64,000 nt of DNA from Strongylocentrotus purpuratus (GCF_000002235.5 NW_022145609.1:30419301-30483300); one strand, 5' to 3'; positions 1 to 11,090 are shown, counted from the first letter of the stretch. Translations and numbers: made by a program. The notes: generated by a model not told the origin, from the letters alone.

Positions 1-67
1 AATGAGCGCCTGTGGTCTCACTATTTCCTCTCTTTCTCTTTTTTTCTTTCTCTCTCTCTCTCTCTCT
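1..67 (-). promoter_or_regulatory. Left-edge promoter relic of a further array member
   Basis: The window opens with AATGAGCGCCTG followed by a CT tract (46-67), the arrangement found directly upstream of genes A, B and C. A signal exon would be expected about 100 bp to the left of the window. Confidence 0.4.
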
Positions 68-2520
68 GCTTTAAAAAGGAAACTATCCTCGAATGATCTA
101 TAGATGTTCACGAAAATAGCCTTGAAATTTCGAAGAGAGAAAAATGAAAGTTTGAAGATTACGTAGAATGTTAATTTAACATGTTGGTTTTGTTTAAGCA
201 GGGAGTTTTCATGGTTGTGGCTTCCTGGTTAAAGTGAATGGTTACAGTCCACGAGACAGATAATGTCGGTCTCACGGGTTCTGGGAAGTTATTAGAGGCT
301 TCGCGAGACCGAGGGCCATCTACTGATCTAGGGATTATGGTGCCCGGGTCCAACAATGAAATTGCCCCCTTCCCCCCTTCCAAAAGTAACTACGTAACTA
401 CGTAACAAAGCGGACTAACGGTAGGATTACGCCTTAAAAAAAAATGCATTGTACCTAACGCACAAATCTAAAAGGGAATACTGAAATCAAAGTGTATACA
501 TAAAAATACCAAGGGGGGGGGGGGGTTTAACCCTCCAAACATCCCCCTGCGTACGCGCCTGACCATAAGCGATGTGGGCCTTCTTTTCATTTTTCCCGAA
601 TGGAGCGCAAAGGAACGAAAACTCGGGGGATATCTTGTATAGTAAGCAACCGACAGTTAAGATTTCTTTCAAATGTTGAACCTTTGTAAATGCACAGAGT
701 TAATCGGGGCGGCGGAACGTCTTTCAAAGTGGGCCGGGGCACCAACAAAAAAGGGCACTTTCTGGGGGGGGGGGGGAGGGGAACCTACGAAGTTTTACCT
801 TAAATTAAAGGAAATACAATTATGCTATTGATATAGTTTCTCTTTACGTGGACAAGATACATGGTGAGCATCATATTTTTGCAGTTGTGTGTGTGATGGT
901 CTGAAGATACATGTATGATAAATGTATGATGTATAGATGTATGAGGTCGCATTGCGACAAATTAGTTCTTATTGATAGAAAAAAAAAACCGTCATGCTCT
1001 CGTTTTTAATACGTATAATCTCTTAACAAAAGAATGAATAAGACCCTTATAAAATTACATTATTATATAAACTAAAATGCAAATGAGCGTAGCGGGCGAG
1101 CTTTTTGAGAAATTGGAGGGGAAAATGCCCTCATTCGCTTTAGATTACGGTGCACATAATATAAGGAAGGCTATGCGAATTCTGTTGTTTCAGGGGAGAC
1201 GGGTCGGGATGGGGGTGTGACAAAAATATATTGTCTTTTCCCACTTAAAAGGGGGAATTTGGGGGAAACTTAAAAAATGGGGGCACTATGCCCCCTTGCT
1301 CCCCCCCCCCCGAGCGCCGCGCCTTTGCTATTTTATCCGAATGTATCTTATAAGGGCGCAAGATTAAAAAACAGCTGATGAAACTTATACATTATAAAGT
1401 GAAAGCTTTCATAAACAATGATTGTTATGTTTTAAAAGAAACTAACATCCAATGACGGACTGTGCTTATTTGCGAGTTTTAGTCTGTCTCCCCAACAAAG
1501 GCCCGACAATGAAATTAGGATGTAAGATTTAATTTATGCATCTTCTGTAACTTTTCTAATCAGCTGATCGTGTATGTCATTGTATGTATAATGGACCCTC
1601 ATCCATGATCCAAAATTATGTTTTTCTTCACATTCTATTTCTTTTGTCATGCTGAAGTAAAATTTGTCTTCTTGTACTGTAATTTATTTTGAAATAGAAA
1701 TTGCCTTCAAGTTATATCTACGGTGCCATGTCAACAGATAATAAATATCCGCTCTCTGGTACATTCATCTCAGTTGATTTTGTAACTGAGCAGCGGAAAA
1801 CGTTGATTTTGTAAAAAAACAAATACCAGAAGCGGTTAGAGTATGTAATTACATGAGAAAATAAAATGTTAAAGAAAATAAAGTGTCTTTCTTCCTCGTT
1901 CGCTGAAAATATCCCGACAGCAAGGCGCCCGAATATATATTATATCTTTTATTTCGAAATTTGACCACACTCATTATAGAAACATGATAAATAAGGGCAA
2001 CAATTGGCCCGAATACCCTCATATTCGTGTATCAAACTAGGTCATGACCGAATATATCATTTTTATTGATGTATACATTCGGTGGCGAGGTGCCCAGATA
2101 GAGTACTTTAAATCGTGTCTAGTGTGTTGATTACAAACTAATTTTTTTAGTCGTCCTCGGTGTTTCCCGGGGGGTATTTGTCCTGAAACAGTGAAACGCA
2201 CAGAAAGACATTTTCAGTTTTGACTTTCTCATGCAAAAGTATTTTTAACATTCCCCCGCCAGATAAATCAGGCTTTAAAACAACACATCCGTGAGATCTT
2301 CCGAGAACCTATAAAATAATTTTCAAGGGGGAAATCCCCAAGTTCTGTTGAGAGCCAGACGGGCTAGGTGTATACCACATTATACTCAGACATGGTAGTT
2401 TATGCCCTTCTGGCTTACTACGTATATGTCGCGGTAAATCTCCTCGGTTTACCTCGACTGGGTGAACGTAGACTTTGGGTGCATATACTGCTTGTCAAGT
2501 CTGACACAGCTACATAATAT
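1..2520. repeat. Segmental duplication, copy 1 (with 11395-13834)
   Basis: Almost base-for-base match to 11395-13834, with small indels and an extra G-run insert near 495-563. No coding exon is seen. It ends in a spacer block (2190-2520) shared with 13530, 28700/34277 and 36980. Confidence 0.85.
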
Positions 2521-2582
2521 GGAAACGTTTGCTTGGATTTGTCTCATATAAAAGAAGTTGACCGAAAACTAACTTCCACATA

Positions 2583-2596
2583 CAGGCGCGTACACA

Positions 2597-2647
<51 letters not shown>

Positions 2648-2883
2648 TTGGTATTTTTCTGTGTGTAAACCCCCCCCCCCCCCTCAGCAATTTTTTTTTT
2701 TTTATTTATTTAAAAAAAAAAAATTCCCATGGCTGTCCTAAAAAAGCTGACCTCCCCCCCCCCCCAACGGAGCAAAATGTCAGACAAAAAAAAGTGTCCT
2801 TTTACCCCCCCCCCCTGCTTATTCAGCGGTCGGCTGAGTCGTTGCGATTTTTTTGGGACCAAAAAAAAAAAAAATGTCCTCTT

Positions 2884-2916
<33 letters not shown>

Positions 2917-3025
2917 CTTATTCAGCGGCTGGCTGAGTCGTTGCGAAATTTTCGGCCCGATTTATAAATGTTAAACACCCCCCCCCCCCCCCCCCCCCCT
3001 TGACAAAATCCTACGTACGTACCTG
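2583..3025. mobile_element. Non-autonomous hAT element with G and C runs
   Basis: Ends CAGGCGCGTAC...GTACGTACCTG and is flanked by TCCACATA (2575-2582) and ACCACATA (3026-3033). The paralogous spacer near 16556-16570 has the uninterrupted ACCACATA, an empty site. The inside holds a G run of over 40 bases and several C runs. Confidence 0.75.
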
Positions 3026-3329
3026 ACCACATAGTATTGAGTGCAGGGGTCACGGCGGCTTCATCGGGCATGTAGTTCCATTATGTGAATGGGTAAAGTC
3101 CAACAACAATATACAACCAATCAAAACAAGTTTAATACCAGAAGATAACGATTAGTATATTCATTAGCCGCTCACCCAAAGCCTCCTGACCATAATGGAA
3201 CGAGTGAGGGCTTGCGAGAGCGGCTGAAGTGCAGTTGAAACTCGCTATTTTGCCCCGGCCCCCGGCCCCCCCCCCCCCCCCCCCGCCCCCACTCCGGGGT
3301 CGGAAGGACCGAATGCGTGTTACCAAAAT

Positions 3330-4045
3330 GAACTCAAGGTCACACTTGAGTCACACCAAACCATACCAGAACTCAAGGTCACCTTTGATTCGCATCAAAC
3401 CATACCAGAACTCAAGGTCACGTACCCTTGAGTCGCACCAAAACCATACCAGAACTCAAGATCACCTTTGAGTCGCACCAAACCATACCAGAACTCAAGA
3501 TCACCTTTGAGTTGCACCAAACTATACCAAAACTCAAGGTCACCTTTATGCCGCACCAAAACCATACCAGAACTCAAGGTCACATTTGAGTCGCACCAAA
3601 CCATAACAGAACTCAAGGTCATCTTTGAGTCGCACCAAACTATACCAGAACTCAAGGTCACCTTTGATTCGCACCAAACCATACCAAAATTCAAGGTCAT
3701 CTTTGATTCGCATCAAACCATACCAGAACTCAAGGTCACGTACCCTTGAGTCGCACCAAAACCATACCAGAACTCAAGGTCACCATTGAGTCGCACCAAA
3801 CCATACAAAAACTCAAGGTCACCTTTGAGTCGCACCAAACCATACCAAAACTCAAGGTCATCTTTGATTCGCATCAAACCATACCAGAACTCAAGGTCAC
3901 GTACCCTTGAGTCGCACCAAAACCATACCAGAACTCAAGATCACCTTTGAGTCGTACCTAACCATACAAAAACTCAAGGTCATCTTTTAGTTGCACCAAA
4001 CTATACCAGAACTCAAGGTCACCCTTGAGTCACACCAAACCATCT
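3330..4045. repeat. 39-bp minisatellite array 1 (TCAAGGTCA units)
   Basis: About 18 units of roughly 39 bp built on CCATACCAGAACTCAAGG and TCACCTTTGAGTCGCACC. Most units carry TCAAGGTCA, the consensus monomer site of NR5A (FTZ-F1/SF-1) and close to the ERR site. It lies in the spacer between gene A's 3' end and the next promoter to the left. Confidence 0.85.
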
Positions 4046-4049
4046 GCGC

Positions 4050-4900
4050 CAAAGTCATGGTATGCAAACAGGTGAGGGACAAGGCTACGGAAATTGCTTC
4101 GCAAGTATTTGCGATCGTGTTAACTGTATTTTCTTTTGTTTCAAGATTAGGGATAGCCACATGAAATCATGCTTTGGATATCCTTGTGTGTCCACCTGAT
4201 GAGTCAACATGGATCAGCTGTTTTCTGATGGTGTAGGTATGGAAGGCCGTTGGTGACTTTATTCACATGCCCCAGACGTATGCAAAGTTCTACAGAATTT
4301 GATGTTGGCTGCAAAAGGGACATAGTATCTTTAAATCATGCTGTGGATATCCTTGTGTGTCCACCCGATGAGTCAACGTGGATTAGCTGTTTTATGATGG
4401 TGTAGGGTACATTCTCATACGTGATATTTCCATTTCCACCTGCCGAACCCAATAATCCGCTATGATTTTCGACCTGGATGTAAGAAGGAAGAGAGAAAGA
4501 GAGAGAGAGAAAGAGGGAGAAAGAGAGAGAGAGAGAAAGAGAAAGAGGGAAAAGGAAAGAGAGAGAGAGAGAGAATTTAGAAGTAAAACTGATCGTAATT
4601 TTAACAATCTTTTCCTTCCACCATCGTAAAACCCCTAATTGTGATTTTAACAAGTACCGCTGATCAAACAAACAAAGATGCAGTACTATAGTAGGCCTAC
4701 TTTGTGTTTAAGGTGTGTAAGGAAGGCCAAATTGATTTTAAACAATTGAATGGCATGCTTGCAAAAGCATTACGAATAAACATCAACCAGCTGAAATTGG
4801 GTGGATATTATTTTTTAAAACTGTTGTTAAAATAGCAACAACAACAACATGTTCAAATGTATTAAATCTGTTTTAGTTTTCTTGGTATGATTTGGAAAAG
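4050..4900. repeat. Spacer block with GA tract, shared with 20870-22400
   Basis: The right flank of minisatellite 1 plus a GA microsatellite (4483-4573), matching 20870-21069, 22023-22410 of the other spacer. A stretch around 4275-4335 recurs at 52510-52555, so part of it is a dispersed repeat. No exon is seen. Confidence 0.7.
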
Positions 4901-4956
4901 ATCTACGATATACTCTTTCTTCTAGGGGATAGAACTTCTCCCAGGAAGCATTACAT

Positions 4957-5208
4957 TTATTTGTTTTTAAATTGAGAATTGTTGTGCATAAAGAAGGGAA
5001 GTACCTCTGCGGGAGTTTGGATGACTTCTACCAGTCGTGCAAGATCTTCAAACATGGGAACAGGGCTCTCTTCGGGTGCCTTTGCGGTAGTTTGGATGAC
5101 TTCTATCGGTCGTACGTGAGATTCAAACGAGCTAGATTCAACGAAAGAGAATGGGCTCTTTTCGGACGGTTCTACAAGGGAACTCCAAGAAGGACTAGCT
5201 TCATGGAC
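4957..5208 (-). CDS. Gene A exon 3: Ser/Pro/Glu tail with EVIQT repeats, stop
   Basis: Acceptor CAACAG, phase 0, 83 codons plus TAA. VHEASPSWSSL, then SFVESSSFESHVRPIEVIQT, KAPEESPVP, a second VEVIQTPAEV and a basic end SQFKNK. About 75-bp internal duplication is visible at DNA level. Confidence 0.68.
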   Translation of the reverse strand, partial: VHEASPSWSSLVEPSEKSPFSFVESSSFESHVRPIEVIQTTAKAPEESPVPMFEDLARLVEVIQTPAEVLPFFMHNNSQFKNK

Positions 5209-7442
5209 CTGTTGTGAAAGGGCAGCGGAAGATAAAGTGTATACCGGTACAAGGAAAGTACACTGAATGAATCGTTACTTCCACTCGTTTAGACCTGTTA
5301 AATTCTTCTATTCTACATCAAAATCTGTATGGATAATGCATTAGACTGTGAACTCATACCCTACAGACAATCTACTAATTTCCATTTCTGCAATCCCAAA
5401 ACAGTTATATCCAGGCGCGTACGCAGGGGGTTATTTTGGGGGTCGAACCCCCTCAATTTGTTTGTATGTGTGTGATTTAGAGGAAAACCCTCCTCTCAAA
5501 TTTGTGTATAATAATACAAAAAAAAACTTTTTAAATTTTGTTTTGGTGCAACAGGGTGGCCCCAAAAATTAACCTTACTCCTCCCCCCTAACTGAAATAA
5601 ATATCTGTCAAATTTTCAAATTACCGGGACCCCCCCCTCCCCCCCCCCCAAAAAAAAAGTAAAACAAAAAAGTGCTCTTACCCTCTTAGAAAGTTATGGT
5701 AACTTTGAAACCATTTAAAAAGGTGTTTTAAGACACCTAATAATTACTAATTTTTCACTCCTAAATATCACGGATACACAGCTTAGATTAGTAATCAGCT
5801 TGAGCCACGTGATCATCACCGAGACAGTTATGGTAACTTTGAAACCATTTAAAAAGGTGTTTTAAGACACCTAATAATGACCAATTTTTCACACCTAAAA
5901 ATCACGGATGCCCAGCTTAGATTGATAATCCGTTTGAGTCACGAGATCATTACCGCGGAACTTATGGCAACCTTGACTATACCATTTAAAAAGGTGTTTT
6001 AAGACACCTAATAATTACTAATTTTTCACTCCTAAATATCACGGATTCACAGCTTAGATTAGTAATCAGCTTGAGCCACGTGATCATCACAAAGACAGTT
6101 ATGGTAACTTTGAAACCATTCCAAAGAGGTGTGTAAGACACCTCAAAATTACTAATTTAATACAACCAAAGATTCACGGACAGAACAATAAGACGATTAG
6201 CCGGTGAAACCAATCGATATAGGTGCTTAAAAGACCAAATAATTACTTATTTATCACCAGCATCGGTTAACGGACAAAAAACTCGTTGCTTGGTTAAGTG
6301 GTTATTTGGTCATAAACACTTGAGTTACAGAGGTAAGTGGAATGACGTTACTCCAGTCGCGTGATAAATTGGTGGTTTTTAGGTTAGATGAAAACGTGAA
6401 CAGGAGTACGTTTTTTGTTTATGTGAAGGCACGGGTCGATAACGTATAAATCTAGTTCAAAAGTCACCATACTTTAAAATCACTTAAAATACACTCCCAA
6501 AAGTGTTTTAGTGTTCTGTTTATTGGGCCGGGGGGGGGGGGGGGCACGTGCCCCCTGTGCCCCCTGGCTCCGTCCCTGTGTATACTTACAAACAAAATAA
6601 CGAGTTGGGGATCCTTTTCATCGAGCCAATTTGGGCTTTCATGATTCCCCACTTCCTTTTATCTTATGTTGATAATGAACAAACATGTATATACTTTTAA
6701 TGTTTTTTAAAAGAGAGTGAAATAAATAAATGAAAAGAACTTAAAGTTTCTACCTACCGGATCTGTTGGTCCAACTCCTATGAGAGCATCAGCTAATGCC
6801 GGTAGCAATGTTTGGAAATAGTCGGGCCATTCGCTCCAATCACTCCATCCTCTGTGAACTGATAACGTTAGAGCAAGGATAGGTCTAATGATTTATGAAA
6901 AGGTCAAATTAAATATCGGCAAGTCTCTTTTTTCCTTTTTTAAATTGAAATCTGAGAATTGAAAAGAGAAATCTGAGGACATCTAGGCAACGGATTTACA
7001 CAATAATAAGCAACTACACCTGCCTCTGTATTGTGCATTATGTGTTATTTTTTATTTGAAAATTACAAAAAATGGCTTTGTATGTACATACAAATATAAC
7101 ATAAAATAGAACCTATCTTTATTTTCAATCATTCCGGAAGAGAAACTAAGAATCAATTTTAAGTGGCCCAACGAATGTTGCACATGCAAAATGCGTCATT
7201 GATGACGTAGGGCTGCGTCAACAAACGACCGTACACGGTCCTTCAAAGTGAATGTGAAATGCACAGTGTAAAGATTGCATTGAACTACTGGCCTATGGGA
7301 TATTTGTCTTCCTATATACAGGGGGGGGGGGGGTGCACGTGCCCCCTAAAAAAATCTTCATGATCGGTTGAACTTTTTTAGACCCCTCCCCAGGACGTCG
7401 ATCGATTGTCATGTATGTGCCCCCCCCCCCAAAAAAAAAAAA

Positions 7443-7481
<39 letters not shown>

Positions 7482-10091
7482 AAAAAATAAATAAAAAAAA
7501 AAAAAAAAAAAGTCTGGCTACGGGCCTGCCTATGCAATCAAATGACGCCTCGTGCTTTAAAGAGGCATGTTCCCCGTATTCCAGAGGGCGTTCAAAATAC
7601 GTACCCGCTGGCGGACGGTGCTAGCTGCCTATTGACACCAACAGAATACGGCTCTTACGCAGATGGCATGTTCCGAATGCCCGGACAATACCGATTATCG
7701 CATACATGTGCCGAAGTAATGCCAATCGCAGTTCGGCTCTAAGATTCGGCTGCTGTTTCCGCCCACTTTCGTGACGTCGCGATCGTCAGCGATCAGCTGG
7801 CTTGGCGAAGGCAGGCCAGGCCGCGCGTACTTTGATTGACAGCTGTATGCAAATTAGAAGTCGATCTTCGGAACCAAGATGGCGATGACTAGAGCAGCGA
7901 TAACTACACTGGCGGGAACGTGCCACTTTAAGCCAAGCGCACACTGTCTTCCCGATTCTCGTGCGATCCGATTTTTATTAAGGGCGGTATATATATATGG
8001 AAATCTAAACAACCTTTATCCTTCTGATTTAGGTATAATATTTAATTCAATATTAACAACCGGAATTTGGGATCTGCATTCGTGACTTATCCACTAGATC
8101 ACAACGATTCGGAGCCGATTTAACTTTCCCACACCTAGTGGGCATAAATATCTTGAAATTAAAATGTTATCAATCAAAATAATGATCCTCGGTCATTACG
8201 ATTTTAGATGTTTAAATGTTCATATAAATTGCTATCACAAATTCTTCAAAAATCGGATTGTAGTCAGATCGTGTAGTGTGCGCCGGCTTTAACATGCATA
8301 CTACAGTGTGTATCACAAAATGTGTACCCAACTTTAGTAGCTTCTAATTAAAAAGTTATAACGTGTGTGACCTTTAATCATATGTTATTGTAAAGAAGAA
8401 CTAATACCCTGTTTATTGATACCATTTTCATAATTGTGCTGCCAAGTTGGACTGAACAGCAGGCTTTTCATAAGGTAGTGTCGAAATCCTCCTGTATACC
8501 AAGTTTGGGTAGAAGCAATGAATGCGGGTCAAAAGTCATTACTTGTGCATTATCTCATTCCAAAACAATTACTTCTTTATTTAAATTAAATATTAGGCAG
8601 TCGAAGAAAAAAAATCGTTAACATTAACTCAAACTCAAAGAAATGCTTAATACAAGCAACATTTATGACATTCTCTTCGTTATGGTGATTACAATCTTAA
8701 CTTCATTCGCAACCCTTGTGACCTTCTGATTGAGTGATACAAAATGGAGGTTAATCAGGGATGTTATACTTTTTTAAATGAAAGTCTGTTGTCACTTTTT
8801 CAAATATTTATCATCATAAATGTTTTTTCTTGCATTTGTGTTTTAATAGTAACCTTGGAGTTTTCGATCGCTATCCGAGATAAACACCTTATCCTTACGA
8901 GTGCATGTGATCTGTCACCGTGGGCAAGACAGTGAGCAGAGCAGGGCCGTAGCCAGAGTTTGATGTTGGGGGGGGGGGGGGGGGCGCATACATGTAAGTG
9001 ATCGACATCCTGGGGAGGGGTCTAAAAAAAGTTCAACCGATCTTGGACATTTTTGGGGGGCACGTGCCCCCCCTCCCACCCGTGGCTACGGGCCTGGAGC
9101 AGAGAGAACTTAGATATCAGAAGACAAGAAGTTAGTAGGCCGTTTAAAATAGAGGTTACCCTGTAGATTGAAACAAGGTTCTGTGAAAGTCTAGTTACAG
9201 TGCTTCATTTTAAACAATGAAGCACTGAAACACGAGGCACAATTTAACTTTTAAAAGGATTTAAGACCAAAGAAGCACATGCATATGGCCTGTCCTACGT
9301 TGGTCCCTAACTTGGAACAAGGCGTTTTTTAAAACACTCTATATTGACCCTGGTGCTCATATATGCAAACTATTATGAATACGGTATAATTCGACAGAAA
9401 ATGAATTACTATTCATCATAATATGGTTACGACTTTTCAATAAGGAGCTACCAGAGTACACTTTAATTGATACGCGCTGTATAATTAAAACGGTAGTTTT
9501 GCGCAACATTATCTTTGCCTCCTGGTGCTATAGATATTCATGATATTAATAGATCGTACGGTAGCCTTGCGTTTTATATACTCTAGGGGTGAAGCGGTAA
9601 CATCAGTCTGGTCGCACGGTCGCCGTATGGTCCCCCTTCGGCCACCTTGCGGCTACCTTGTGTCTGCCTTAGGATTTGTCAAAAAGCTACGGCCGCAGCA
9701 GCGACGCCCTAAGGCGACCATGCGTCATCACTTCAAATGACAGATTTTCTGTCTCCACAAATTCAAAATACGCTGTGCGGCTACCCTAACATAGTGTGAC
9801 CGCTACCGTATGTGACCGTGGGAATGCTGCGGCGGCCCTATACTTGCTATTGGCCGTAGATATTTTAGACCGCACGGCCGCCGCGGCAAATGTGACTTAG
9901 GCATAAACATACCTGGTTATTTTGGTACTCTCTCACCCGGAGGCTTAAGTTTGTTCATATTATTGCCATCATGAGCGATATAAACGAATCCCTTATGCCC
10001 TAGAATGTTTCTTACCAGGGAAGCCAGAAGCAAGACTCGCCAAAACAAAAAAGACACCTGCAAAGCTCAAAGAGATCTTCTTCCATGCCAT
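4957..10091 (-). CDS. Gene A: small secreted, cysteine-free TSP1-derived protein (142 aa)
   Basis: Three exons: 10091-10016, 6858-6758 and 5208-4957, phases 1 and 0, total 429 bp. Signal peptide MAWKKISLSFAGVFFVLASL...SG. Exon 2 starts like its relatives (VHRGWSDWSEW) but then runs into PDYFQTLLPALADALIGVG instead of the cysteine-bearing TSP1 strands. The tail exon has two EVIQT repeats. The mature product has no cysteine, so it is not a folded TSP1 domain; I infer a mostly disordered secreted peptide with one amphipathic segment. Exon 1 has a clear TATA and CCAAT promoter. It belongs to the same tandem family as gene B. Confidence 0.68.
5412..5660. mobile_element. hAT-type end with C runs (fragment)
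   Basis: Starts CAGGCGCGTACGCAGGGGG, the same end as the element at 2583, and runs through C-rich DNA. No matching right end or target duplication found, so only a fragment is claimed. Confidence 0.45.
5693..6180. repeat. Satellite, 134-bp unit, about 3.6 copies
   Basis: Units start at 5693, 5827, 5961 and 6098 with GTTATGGTAACTTTGAAACC and contain AAGGTGTTTTAAGACACCT, a near-palindrome. It lies in gene A intron 2. Confidence 0.85.
6758..6858 (-). CDS. Gene A exon 2: truncated TSP1 segment
   Basis: Two AGs seven bases apart occur at the 5' edge. Only the upstream one (TTATCAG, then TTCACAG) matches phase 1 and gives the family start VHRGW. The donor is CCG/GTAGGT, phase 0. Only the Trp strand of TSP1 is kept. 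Confidence 0.65.
7319..7528. mobile_element. Non-autonomous hAT element with G run and (AAAT)n
   Basis: From CAGGGGGG to GGCTACGGGCCTG, flanked by CCTATATA and CCTATGCA (6 of 8 bases alike). The inside has GGTGCACGTGCCCCC and an AAAT microsatellite (about 7440-7510). Gene A intron 1. Confidence 0.55.
7932..8287. mobile_element. MITE, 356 bp, TTTAA-flanked
   Basis: Inverted ends GCCAAGCGCACACTGTC and GCCGGCGCACACTACACG, each joined to TTTAA (7927-7931 and 8288-8292). It has no coding capacity and lies in gene A intron 1. Superfamily not certain. Confidence 0.65.
8942..9096. mobile_element. Non-autonomous hAT element, 155 bp
   Basis: Ends CAGGGCCGTAGCCAG and GTGGCTACGGGCCTG are inverted repeats. 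It is flanked by perfect 8-bp duplications GAGCAGAG (8934-8941 and 9097-9104) and contains a G run. Gene A intron 1. Confidence 0.85.
9560..9905. repeat. GC-rich inverted-repeat segment, possible MITE
   Basis: Clusters of GGTCGCACGGTCGCCGTATG and, in opposite orientation, GACCGCACGGCCGCCGCGG. Ends and target duplication are not clear. Confidence 0.35.
10016..10091 (-). CDS. Gene A exon 1: signal peptide
   Basis: Encodes MAWKKISLSFAGVFFVLASL then ASGFP, a textbook secretion signal, ending phase 1 at GTAAGAAAC. The donor context is the same as gene B and exon C. Confidence 0.78.
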
Positions 10092-10166
10092 GATCACGAC
10101 AAACCCCATTCAGGAGAACATTTTGTAGAGCAGAAACAATCACCGATTACGAACTGGAGCAACTTA

Positions 10167-10200
10167 CTATAATTATATATAGGCCCTACATTCAGCCAAT
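10167..10200 (-). promoter_or_regulatory. Gene A promoter: CCAAT (inverted) and TATA box
   Basis: Read on the minus strand: ATTGGCTGAA (10191-10200), then CCTATATATAATTATAG (10167-10183), about 75 bp before the ATG at 10091. This would place the start of transcription near 10140. Confidence 0.55.
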
Positions 10201-10211
10201 GAGCACCTGCT

Positions 10212-11089
10212 GGGGCGGTATTCTGAACCCTGTGTTATCTCTAATATTGTTGTATCTTTGAAGATAAGATAAAGTATTCTGAACACTGTTGTAACTTTTG
10301 TGTTATCTTTTGTTGTATATTCTTTTCTCTCATCTCATTGGCCGCGCCTGCGCTCATAGTTTGGTGCGCTTGTAATTGTGCGTATTATTAATAAAGTGGC
10401 GTTTAATCCTCATTTGCATATGCGCACGAGAGATAATTTATGTCGAGATAATTGGTATTCTGAAAGTTGTTGTATCTTTTATCTTATCTTATCTTGCATG
10501 GTATTTACAACAATATTTACAACAGATAGGGGGTTGTTGTATCTTTCATTGTGATATAATGGCGGCAATATTTCTTGCCCAGAACCAACTTCGTGCCAAT
10601 AGACGAGTTAAAAGAAAATTGTGTGTTGACCGGAAACATCACAGATGAGAACTTTCTACGAAATTACATGATAGGATATGACGATTTTAATGCTCTCATC
10701 TTAACCGATATGGTGAAAGCGTGATTTGTCTTCATGATCCACATTCAACTTAACAGCGCATAATGATGACGCGCGTAATAAGCGCTCAAATAACTAATTA
10801 CGCTCAAGATTAGTATGCGCTAGGCGCATCTTTAGATATGGCCTAAATTATTCCTATTGGTTGACCTACTTATAATGCTTATATAAAACAGATTTTGATT
10901 CGTAGGGTCCATACAAATGGGCGTGTCAATAGTGGTCAAAGATAAGATAGAGGCGGTTCTTCGAGAGATAACACAGGGATAAAATGATGTTCAGAATACC
11001 AACTTACAACAATATTAGCGCTTTGTTATCTCTGGAAGATACAACAAAAGATAACACAAAACTTACAACAATGTTCAGAATACCACCCC
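10212..11089. mobile_element. PIF/Harbinger-derived MITE inserted in the gene A promoter
   Basis: Inverted ends GGGGCGGTATTCTGAAC and GGGGTGGTATTCTGAAC, flanked by TGCT on both sides (10208-10211, 11090-11093). Inside, a relic reads RANRRVKRK and, after a stop, ENFLRNYMIGYDDFNALI, like the N-terminus of Harbinger transposases. It lies between the CCAAT box and the CT tract that are adjacent in other copies. Confidence 0.7.
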
Positions 11090-11090
11090 T

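Noticed and set aside
239-383. Conserved frame VTVNETDNVG-like, present at both 239 and 11621
   Set aside because: Both copies lie in the recent segmental duplication, so similarity reflects duplication and not coding constraint; the two strands are equally open.
2533-2974. Poly-Gly/poly-Pro frames (also 56220-56632, 60449-61416, 26580-26882)
   Set aside because: Translations of G, C and purine runs inside hAT-type repeats.
3330-4045. CRISPR-like array
   Set aside because: Units are contiguous with no unique spacers, and the context is a eukaryotic genome.
4972-5217. Plus-strand frame YLCGSLDDFYQS (also 22891-23136 and 23545-23736)
   Set aside because: Antisense of the tail exons; the minus strand has the acceptor site, matching phase and conserved stop.
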